The notes beneath the pieces were generated by a model, which saw nothing but the letters and a program-made list of their open reading frames with translations, was not told the DNA's origin and searched no databases. Below are positions 54,612 through 61,648 of a stretch of 64,000 nucleotides of DNA, one piece after another. This stretch comes from Ulvibacter antarcticus (GTDB lineage Bacteria; Bacteroidota; Bacteroidia; Flavobacteriales; Flavobacteriaceae), in NCBI RefSeq assembly GCF_003688405.1, contig NZ_REFC01000015.1, positions 248,001 through 312,000 of the forward strand, given 5' to 3'. The position numbers and the translations under genes were made by a program. Position 1 is the first letter of the stretch. The number at the start of each line of letters is the position of its first letter.

Positions 54612-55423
54612 TTATATCCAAAGGTAAATGCGACAATCACATGAACCACAACAATCACTAACATAATCAGGGCAAATGGCATATGAGCAACGTGCCAGTA
54701 TTTAAAATACTTTTTCATGGTTTCCAATCGCCCGATCTTACGGGATAAGGAACGTTCATGCTTTACCATTTTCAGGATCGATTGTTGCTCGCTTTTTGTT
54801 ACGTTATTTTCCTTTAATGCCTTCTGAAGCACACCTACGGAAGGTTTTTCAAGGGTTGATCCAGTTTCAGTAAAGTTGAGAAATAATTGAATAATCGCCG
54901 GTTGAAGCTTGTATTTATCTTCCAACACTTCTGAAATATCTGTTTTCATATGTTTAACCTCATTCAGACTTAAAGCTCGTCCTTCAATGGTTCTGGGGAT
55001 TTGAATGTAAATAAATCGGCCAATTACGCCACTGGCAACCACCGCAACCATGCTCCAAAACGCAATTGATACGATTCCACCAAACTTAAAACCCGTATGG
55101 AAAAGCACTAAAATGGGCCCCAGAGTACACAAGAATATGTGGAATTCCAACAAATACTTGAGGCGCACCCATTTTCCTAAAATGTTATAACGCTTATGCA
55201 ATATGTAAATGGTAACACCAAAAAGGATAAGAAAAGTCCCAATCACTCCTAAACCCTGACCGTAAATACCACTGGGCTTAAACCAATCGTAACGTGGGTG
55301 GTAAAAGCGTTCTTCCAGAGGTGTAGTGTAATAGGTGTACCCATCGTAGGAAAGGTATAGTGTCACAATAATAATGATGCTGATCATTACTCCTACGAAG
55401 ATATTGTGAACAGATTTTTTCAA
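54599..55423 (-). CDS. Membrane b-type cytochrome, first gene of the multiheme operon
   Basis: 274 residues with about five transmembrane segments (IIIIVTLYLSY; VIGTFLILFGVTIYILH; EFHIFLCTLGPILVLFH; IAFWSMVAVVASGVIGRFIY; MPFALIMLVIVVVHVIVAF). Paired histidines suitable for heme b are present in helix positions: EFHIFL, LFHTGF, WHVAHM and VVHVIV. It resembles the cytochrome b561/ferric reductase-like transmembrane group; the exact family is not certain. A loop between segments 4 and 5 (about 145-235) is cytoplasmic and helical. It probably links the cytoplasmic flavoprotein encoded next to the periplasmic multiheme cytochromes. Its start has 190 bp of upstream space, where the operon promoter should be. 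Confidence 0.85.
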   Translation of the reverse strand: MKKSVHNIFVGVMISIIIIVTLYLSYDGYTYYTTPLEERFYHPRYDWFKPSGIYGQGLGVIGTFLILFGVTIYILHKRYNILGKWVRLKYLLEFHIFLCTLGPILVLFHTGFKFGGIVSIAFWSMVAVVASGVIGRFIYIQIPRTIEGRALSLNEVKHMKTDISEVLEDKYKLQPAIIQLFLNFTETGSTLEKPSVGVLQKALKENNVTKSEQQSILKMVKHERSLSRKIGRLETMKKYFKYWHVAHMPFALIMLVIVVVHVIVAFTFGYKWIF

Positions 55424-55614
55424 TCGATTAGCTTGTTGAAATTATTGATTGTAAAAATTAACTAAAATAAATCAATTAATGAACAAGTTAGCACGAAGAA
55501 ACCCTACATTTTATATAAATAAAACGAATTGATCCTGATTGAAAATCTGATGAGTAGTTATTAGTTAGATTTTCAAAGTAAGTATTAATTTCTCTACGTT
55601 TTACATAAACGATA

Positions 55615-56007
55615 TTACTCCTTTTGTAATGCACGTAGAATTAGAATCCCTATTCTTGGAAGAATAAAAGTGATACAACCAAAAACGGTAGTCAGAAACG
55701 AAACTTTTAATCCCGCTGCTAACATAGGCGTGCTAATTTCACCAATAGCTTCAATGGAATCGAAAGCTGAAATCATACCGAATATTGATCCTAAAAATCC
55801 AATAACCAACCCTAATAAGCTTACATCTGAAGCTAAGGTGGTCATCTTTCTAGATTTTCCAAGATCATTTTTCAAACTTAAAAATCCTTTAACCAGAAAA
55901 AACAGCGCTAGTAAAAGACATATTAAAATAAGAGACATCATAATGGGTCCTCCTTCCATAAATCTACTAGTTACTGGGCTTAAAGCGACAATAGATAAAA
56001 TAATCAT
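55615..56007 (-). CDS. Small MotA/TolQ/ExbB-like proton channel protein
   Basis: 130 residues, three transmembrane helices. The signature is the second and third helices with SDVSLLGLVIGFLGSIFGMISAFDSIEAIG and PMLAAGLKVSFLTTVFGCITFILPRIG, matching the TolQ/ExbB/MotA core. The family is usually 200-250 residues, so this is a short version with only a minimal N-terminal part and no cytoplasmic domain. No ExbD/TolR partner is seen next to it, so it may be incomplete in function or use a partner elsewhere. The start may be the later ATG that gives MEGGPIMMSL. It is divergent from the LytS-type kinase gene. Confidence 0.85.
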   Translation of the reverse strand: MIILSIVALSPVTSRFMEGGPIMMSLILICLLLALFFLVKGFLSLKNDLGKSRKMTTLASDVSLLGLVIGFLGSIFGMISAFDSIEAIGEISTPMLAAGLKVSFLTTVFGCITFILPRIGILILRALQKE

Positions 56008-56190
56008 AACATATGGTTTTAGTTAAACATGGTACAAACATAAAGTCTTTAAGCCTTGCATTTATTAAAATGCGACTGATGACCGATTTAGCATTTAAAA
56101 CAACCTGCTGTTAAAACCATTGCTAAACCTGTTATTCATCTACAAAATATTCGATAGCCTGAATTTAATGGTATACTTGCATATAGTATT

Positions 56191-57252
56191 GTGGTAATGT
56201 TTACGAGATCCTTCGTTTTAAAAAAAGTAGTCCAACTTACACTTCATTTTATTTTCTGGTGTGGGGTGTTGTTATTTTACACCTACTTTTTCGGAGTCGA
56301 CAGTACCGATTTTGGTTATGTACTGTCTTTTTCTTTGTTTTTAATGCCCATTACAATCGCTACTACCTATGTTTTTATTTATAAAATAATTCCGGAGTAT
56401 CTAATTAGTAAACGATACATTTTGTTTGCTTTATACAGTATTTATGCAGTAATTATTTCGGCTTATCTTATCGTTATTTCGATATTCTACGGATTAGTAT
56501 ATCTCTCCAATTTTCAGTATTCGAACATGGCTCCAATTAGTAAGAGCATCTTGTTTGTATCAATTAGCGTTTATTTGGTGGTTGTTATTGTTAGTGCTTT
56601 CAAACTATTGAAACTTAATCTAAAGCATTCCGAAGAAAAAAGTAAACTTGAAAACAAAATTCTGGAGACCCAACTAAAATTGAAAGAACAGGAACTGAAT
56701 TATTTAAAAATGCAAATTCATCCACATTTTCTTTTCAACACTTTAAATACTATGTATGGTTTTGCTTTAAAAAAGGCGGATGAAACGCCAGAAATGATTC
56801 TAAAACTTTCAAATCTATTGGATTATTTATTGTACCAGGCAGACAAACCTTTTGTATCTCTTATTGACGAAATAAACCATATCAATGACTATATAGCATT
56901 AGAAAAAATGCGATTTAATGATGTGTTGAATCTTGAGTTTAACACTAATGGTATTTCAGAAGATCTAAAAATAGCTCCTATGCTTTTGATCCCTTTTATT
57001 GAAAATAGTTTTAAACATGGAGTGATTATATCAAGACAACTTACTATTAAAATTAATCTGAGGTGTGAGGGTGAAACAATGCATTTCTATATTGAAAACA
57101 CCAATTTAAATGCAGAAATTTCATCGAAAGGGATAGGCCTGGAAAACATCAGAAAACGCTTAGATTTATTATATAACAACGATTACATTTTGAAAATTGA
57201 AAATGAAAACGATCTTTTTAAAGTAAATTTACAATTAAACTTAAATAAATAA
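56191..57252 (+). CDS. LytS-type sensor histidine kinase
   Basis: 353 residues. Four N-terminal transmembrane helices (about 12-150), a coiled coil (EEKSKLENKILETQLKLKEQ), then the His_kinase domain with H177 and H179 in the motif IHPHFLFNTLN and a C-terminal ATPase domain (MLLIPFIENSFKHGV, GIGLENIRKRL). This is the LytS/YehU class that phosphorylates LytTR regulators. The partner starts at the base right after the kinase stop. No extracytoplasmic sensor domain is visible, so the signal is probably detected in the membrane. Confidence 0.94.
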   Translation: MVMFTRSFVLKKVVQLTLHFIFWCGVLLFYTYFFGVDSTDFGYVLSFSLFLMPITIATTYVFIYKIIPEYLISKRYILFALYSIYAVIISAYLIVISIFYGLVYLSNFQYSNMAPISKSILFVSISVYLVVVIVSAFKLLKLNLKHSEEKSKLENKILETQLKLKEQELNYLKMQIHPHFLFNTLNTMYGFALKKADETPEMILKLSNLLDYLLYQADKPFVSLIDEINHINDYIALEKMRFNDVLNLEFNTNGISEDLKIAPMLLIPFIENSFKHGVIISRQLTIKINLRCEGETMHFYIENTNLNAEISSKGIGLENIRKRLDLLYNNDYILKIENENDLFKVNLQLNLNK

Positions 57253-57969
57253 TTGTCAGAAGTGAAGTCCATAAGCTGTATTATTGTTGATGATGAAGCT
57301 ATTGCAAGAGAAATAATAGCAACACATTTATCTAAAATACCCAAGGTAACAATTGTGGGAAGTTGCAGTAATGCCATAGATGCATTTAACTGTTTAAGAG
57401 AACATACAATAGACTTAGTATTCCTGGATATTAATATGCCTGAAATATCAGGTATCGCCTTTGCCAAATCTATTAATAAAAATGTCAAAATAATCTTTAC
57501 TACTGCATATAGAGATTATGCTGTAGAAGGCTTTGAACTGCAAGCGGTAGATTATTTGTTGAAACCTATCTCTTTTGAAAGACTTTTGAAAGCAGTGAAT
57601 AATTATTTTGAAATCCGTATTAATTCGAATCATAGTGAAATAAAAGCTATAGAGTTTAATGATTTTATGTTTGTGAGAGCAGACAGAAGAATGATCAAAA
57701 TTGATTTTGATTCGATTATTTATATTGAAAGTTATGGCGATTATCTTAAAATTCACCAAATCGATGAAACTATCGTAACCCGGGAAACTATAAGTGCTAT
57801 TGAGGCAAAACTACCAAGTGAAAAATTTCTAAGGATACATAGATCTTACATCATAGCTCTTAAACAGATCACGTCATTCTCTAATGAAGAAATTGTGATT
57901 CAGAATAAATCTTTATCAATTAGTAGAAGTTATAAAAAGGAAGTTTTAGAATTATTGGAAAGGTTTTAG
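57253..57969 (+). CDS. LytTR-family response regulator
   Basis: 238 residues. Receiver domain (about 6-120) with D13/D14, phospho-acceptor D59 in LVFLDINMPE and the conserved K in YLLKPISFERL; C-terminal LytTR DNA-binding domain (about 140-236) with FMFVRADRRMIKIDFDSIIYIE, YLKIH and FLRIHRSYIIALKQI. The start is the TTG at 57253, immediately after the kinase stop, with a GTG four codons in as an alternative; either implies translation coupled to the kinase. Targets are unknown; no direct-repeat LytTR box was found. The gene ends in an inverted repeat of the octamer described in the findings. Confidence 0.93.
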   Translation: MSEVKSISCIIVDDEAIAREIIATHLSKIPKVTIVGSCSNAIDAFNCLREHTIDLVFLDINMPEISGIAFAKSINKNVKIIFTTAYRDYAVEGFELQAVDYLLKPISFERLLKAVNNYFEIRINSNHSEIKAIEFNDFMFVRADRRMIKIDFDSIIYIESYGDYLKIHQIDETIVTRETISAIEAKLPSEKFLRIHRSYIIALKQITSFSNEEIVIQNKSLSISRSYKKEVLELLERF

Positions 57970-58008
57970 CTTCGGAATAATTCTTTAAATCCAAACATCT
58001 TCCGAAGC
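57969..58008. terminator. Hairpin between convergent genes, possible terminator
   Basis: GCTTCGGAA (57969-57977) and TTCCGAAGC (58000-58008) form a 9-bp perfect inverted repeat with a 22-base loop, starting at the last base of the LytTR stop codon and 29 bp from the convergent P-type ATPase stop. There is no strong T run, so termination is uncertain. Confidence 0.45.
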
Positions 58009-58037
58009 ATTTGCAAAAATGAAAGCACTTTAGTTAT

Positions 58038-59999
58038 TTATCTCCATTTCATCTTCTGAAGTCTTACTGCATTCAAAATAGCGAGAAGCGCCACGCCTAC
58101 ATCTGCAAACACTGCTTCCCACATGGTAGCAAGTCCACCGGCACCCAAAATTAAAACAATCACTTTTACACCAAATGCCAAGCCGATATTTTGCCAAACT
58201 ATTCGTCTGGTGGAATGCCCAATTTTTATAGCGGTTGCTACTTTTGAAGGCTGATCGTTCTGGATAATAACATCTGCAGTTTCAATAGCCACATCGCTAC
58301 CCAATCCGCCCATTGCGATACCTACGTCACTTGCTGCAATAACCGGTGCATCGTTTATTCCATCCCCAATAAATGCAACAATAGTATTTGGTAATTTTTT
58401 TAAAGTCTCAAGCTCGTTTAGTTTGTCCTCCGGCAATAAGCCTCCTTTTGCCCAATCGATACCGAGTTTTGATGCGACCTGTTGCGTAATTGAATCCTTA
58501 TCTCCCGACAGCATTACAATTTTTGATATACCCGCTTTGCGTAATTGTAAAATAGTTTCATGAGCATCCTCCTTCAGTTCGTCTGCAATCGTTACATATC
58601 CTGCAAATTTATTGTCTATTGAAAGTAATACCACCGATTCGATCAAAGCGTCAACCTCTGTCGGGACATTGATACCTGATTCGTTCATCAATGCCTTATT
58701 ACCCGCCAATACAGTTTTCCCATTTACCAGACCTTTCAATCCTTTACCAGCAATTTCTGTTACATTTTTCGCTTCAAAGGATGCTTCAGAACTTTTATAC
58801 CTCATAATCGCCTTTGCAATTGGATGTGTAGATTGCTCTTCTAACGCCATGAGGTACTTCATAAATTCTACTTCAGAAAAACCAATAGGTTCTATAGCGC
58901 TTATTTCAAAAACCCCTTTGGTCACAGTTCCAGTTTTATCCATCACGACGGTGTTCACTTTGGTAATTCCTTCCAGAAATGAAGCTCCTTTAAACAAAAT
59001 ACCGTTACGGGAAGCTGCACCCAAGCCACCAAAATAGCCTAGAGGAATTGAGATCACCAGCGCACACGGACAAGAAATCACAAGAAAAATAAGTGCTCGA
59101 TACAACCATTCGCTAAAAACGTACTCTTCAACAAATAACCATGGTAAAATTGTGATTCCTATCGCTAAGAAAACAACGATAGGCGTATAAATTCGTGCAA
59201 ACTTCCGGATAAACAATTCAGTTTTCGATTTACGACTAGTCGCGTTTTGCACCATATCCAGGATACGAGAAATAGAACTATCCTTAAATATTTTGGTAGT
59301 TTCAACTTCAATTACTCCTTCCAGATTTATGCTTCCAGCATAGAGCTTTTCCCCTTTCTGAAGTATTTGAGGCGTACTTTCCCCTGTAATTGCAGCCGTA
59401 TTAACCGAAGCTTTTTCCGAAGTCAACAATCCATCTAAGGGTATTTTTTCTCCTACTCTAACTTGTATTCGTTCGCCAACTTCTACCTTCTCAGGATCCA
59501 TCTCCACAAAATCTCCATCTTTAAATACCAATGCCTCCTTTGGGCGCACATCAAGTAAGGCGGTAATATTTCCTTTCGCTTTCTTGACAGCAGCATTTTG
59601 AAAAAGTTCACCTACTGCATAAAACAACATCACAGCTACTCCCTCCGGATACTCGCCAATGGCAAACGCCCCTATTGTTGCAATAGACATGAGTAAAAAT
59701 TCGGTGAAGAAGTCACCTCTTTTTATACTTTTCCAGCCTTCTTTAAGAACTGGAAAACCAACTGGAATATAAGCGATGAGATACCAAATAAGTCTAAGCG
59801 GATCTTCAAAAGCATCAACCCAATTAAAATAATCGAGAGCGATCCCAATCAATAAAAAGATGAAACTAAAGACTGGTGCTAAGTAAGCCTTAAATGAGGA
59901 TGAATGAGTTTCGTGTGAATGTGAATCAGCGTGTTCTGTATTTGAATTGCCCAATTCACTAAGTTTGATGTTTTTCTTTTTCATACGTGCAATTTCCAA
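58038..59999 (-). CDS. Zn2+/Cd2+-type P1B ATPase
   Basis: 653 residues. Heavy-metal pump of the P1B-2 group: the metal-binding CPC motif at residues 310-312 in ISCPCALV, phosphorylated D354 in DKTGTVTKG, the hinge GDGINDAPV, and the TM7 signature N-x7-K (NIGLAFGVK) followed by a late DVG in ADVGVALLA, which in this family gives specificity for Zn, Cd or Pb. The N-terminus has a histidine-rich stretch (EHADSHSHETHSS) instead of a cysteine-type heavy-metal domain. It is an inner-membrane exporter to the periplasm. Last gene of the operon after the Fur-type regulator (25 bp gap). Confidence 0.95.
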   Translation of the reverse strand: MEIARMKKKNIKLSELGNSNTEHADSHSHETHSSSFKAYLAPVFSFIFLLIGIALDYFNWVDAFEDPLRLIWYLIAYIPVGFPVLKEGWKSIKRGDFFTEFLLMSIATIGAFAIGEYPEGVAVMLFYAVGELFQNAAVKKAKGNITALLDVRPKEALVFKDGDFVEMDPEKVEVGERIQVRVGEKIPLDGLLTSEKASVNTAAITGESTPQILQKGEKLYAGSINLEGVIEVETTKIFKDSSISRILDMVQNATSRKSKTELFIRKFARIYTPIVVFLAIGITILPWLFVEEYVFSEWLYRALIFLVISCPCALVISIPLGYFGGLGAASRNGILFKGASFLEGITKVNTVVMDKTGTVTKGVFEISAIEPIGFSEVEFMKYLMALEEQSTHPIAKAIMRYKSSEASFEAKNVTEIAGKGLKGLVNGKTVLAGNKALMNESGINVPTEVDALIESVVLLSIDNKFAGYVTIADELKEDAHETILQLRKAGISKIVMLSGDKDSITQQVASKLGIDWAKGGLLPEDKLNELETLKKLPNTIVAFIGDGINDAPVIAASDVGIAMGGLGSDVAIETADVIIQNDQPSKVATAIKIGHSTRRIVWQNIGLAFGVKVIVLILGAGGLATMWEAVFADVGVALLAILNAVRLQKMKWR

Positions 60000-60024
60000 A
60001 TTAATTCAATGCAAGGGAAGTGCA

Positions 60025-60441
60025 TTATTCGCCACTACATTTATCGCAAATACCTTTTACAACCAAGTTTACATTTTCTGAAATAAAACCGTTTGGCACT
60101 TTAATTTGTGGGATTTTATGATCTGTTAAACAAATGGTTTCATTACAATTATTACAATGAAAATGTAGGTGTAGATCGGTTTCAATCTCACAATTACAAC
60201 CTTTTTCACAAAGGGCATACTTAGTAATCCCAGTTCCATCATCTATTTGATGTACAATCGCTTTTTCTTCAAAAGTTTTTATTGTTCTATACAATGTGGT
60301 TCTATCTGCTTTTTCAAAAGCATTTTCAATATCACTTAATGTGACTGCAACCTTTTTTTGTGCTAAAAATTTATAAATGAGTAAACGCATTGCCGTAACA
60401 CGAATATTATTTGCTTCCAAAAGTTCTTCTATTGTTTGCAT
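60025..60441 (-). CDS. Fur-family transcriptional repressor
   Basis: 138 residues. N-terminal winged helix (LLEANNIRVTAMRLLIYKFL, VTLSDIENAFEKADRTTLYRTIKTFEE) and C-terminal dimerisation domain with metal ligands LHLHFHC, and the structural zinc pairs CNNC and CDKC. A central insertion CEKGCNCEIE adds three extra cysteines. The operon position among Zn/Cd efflux genes suggests a zinc-responsive role (Zur-like, or an efflux regulator), but family members also sense iron, manganese or peroxide, and the metal cannot be read from sequence. It starts 3 bp after the adaptor gene stop. Confidence 0.93.
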   Translation of the reverse strand: MQTIEELLEANNIRVTAMRLLIYKFLAQKKVAVTLSDIENAFEKADRTTLYRTIKTFEEKAIVHQIDDGTGITKYALCEKGCNCEIETDLHLHFHCNNCNETICLTDHKIPQIKVPNGFISENVNLVVKGICDKCSGE

Positions 60442-60444
60442 AGT

Positions 60445-61644
60445 TTAATGGTCGTGACCTGCTTCTCCTTTTTTCATTTCTGCAATAAGATAATAGGCAT
60501 TATTATAGGCAAATTTTGTGTTGGCATCTATTTCTTTAACAAACTTAACAGTTACCCAGGTATCATCTTTTACCCCCAAAATAACCTCAACAGGCTTAAA
60601 ACTCCAATCTTCGTTTTCCTTTTCTACAGAAAAAACATAAAATCTATCTCCTTCTTTTATAATAGCACTCTCTGGCAATGCAGTTGTTTCAGCATTATCT
60701 ATCTGGATTTTTCCTTGGATATACATACCGGGAATCAGATTGCCTTTTTTGTTTTCAATTTCGGCGTGCACGTGTACTGCTTTGGGATTGTCCTCAAATG
60801 TTTTACTCACCGAATAGATTTCTGCTGTGAGTTCATCATCAGGAACAGATTCTACATTAAAGATTACTCTTTGGCCTTTTTTTACTTTATAAACATCTTT
60901 TTCGAATACCATTAAATCAGCGTGAACGTGATGGGTGTCTACTATTTCAAAGAGTTCGGTTTGCGGTTCTACATATTGCCCGGTTTTCACTTCCACTTTT
61001 TGAACATAGCCTTCAATAGGACTACGCAATGCAACTCTTTGAGCAATTGTGCCATTGCGTATGGATGCAGCATTAATATTTAACAATTGCAATTGAGCAG
61101 CCATTCCACTTACCAATGCTTTTGAAACTTCATACTCTGCCTCTGCCTTTTGAAAATTTGCCCCTGACCCAACGCCTGCTTCGTATAACTTCTGCTGACG
61201 TTCATAATTCTTCTTCAAAAAATTACTATTACTGTTTGCATTCAAATAGTCGGTTTGTTTCATAATAATATTAGGATGCGACAGATATGCAACTACTTGT
61301 CCTTTGTTGACTTTATCCCCTTCAATCACTTCAATAGAAACAACATTAGCTCCAATCACCGAAGTAATGGCGGCTTCACTTTGTGGTGGCACTTCTAAGG
61401 TTCCGTTAGCTTCAACATAGCCACTCATCTGTCTTGATTTTATAGTGCCTATTTCCATTTTTAAAGCTTCAAATTGTTGTGCAGTAAGCATAGCTTCTTC
61501 AACTTTTTCATGTGGGGCTTCTTGTTTTACTTCAGTTTGAACAACTTCGCCATGCGAATGTCCATCACCTTCTTTATAGCCACATGACGTCACTAAAACT
61601 GAAAGTATTACTACTGGTAAGATGATATATAGTGTATTTTTCAT
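60445..61644 (-). CDS. RND efflux periplasmic adaptor (CusB/CzcB type)
   Basis: About 399 residues from the ATG at 61644 (MKNTLYIILPVVILSVLVTSC), a lipoprotein signal with the lipid cysteine at about 21, so anchored to a membrane. A longer frame upstream overlaps the RND gene and spoils the signal. Mature part: DGHSHGE histidine-rich start, a barrel-sandwich hybrid with a coiled coil (VGSGANFQKAEAEYEVSKAL), and beta-barrel domain (IVDTHHVHADLMVFEKDVYKVKKGQ). It joins the inner-membrane RND pump to the outer-membrane channel; the histidines fit a metal substrate. It begins 4 bp after the RND gene stop and ends 3 bp before the Fur-type gene. Confidence 0.94.
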   Translation of the reverse strand: MKNTLYIILPVVILSVLVTSCGYKEGDGHSHGEVVQTEVKQEAPHEKVEEAMLTAQQFEALKMEIGTIKSRQMSGYVEANGTLEVPPQSEAAITSVIGANVVSIEVIEGDKVNKGQVVAYLSHPNIIMKQTDYLNANSNSNFLKKNYERQQKLYEAGVGSGANFQKAEAEYEVSKALVSGMAAQLQLLNINAASIRNGTIAQRVALRSPIEGYVQKVEVKTGQYVEPQTELFEIVDTHHVHADLMVFEKDVYKVKKGQRVIFNVESVPDDELTAEIYSVSKTFEDNPKAVHVHAEIENKKGNLIPGMYIQGKIQIDNAETTALPESAIIKEGDRFYVFSVEKENEDWSFKPVEVILGVKDDTWVTVKFVKEIDANTKFAYNNAYYLIAEMKKGEAGHDH

Positions 61645-61648
61645 TGAA

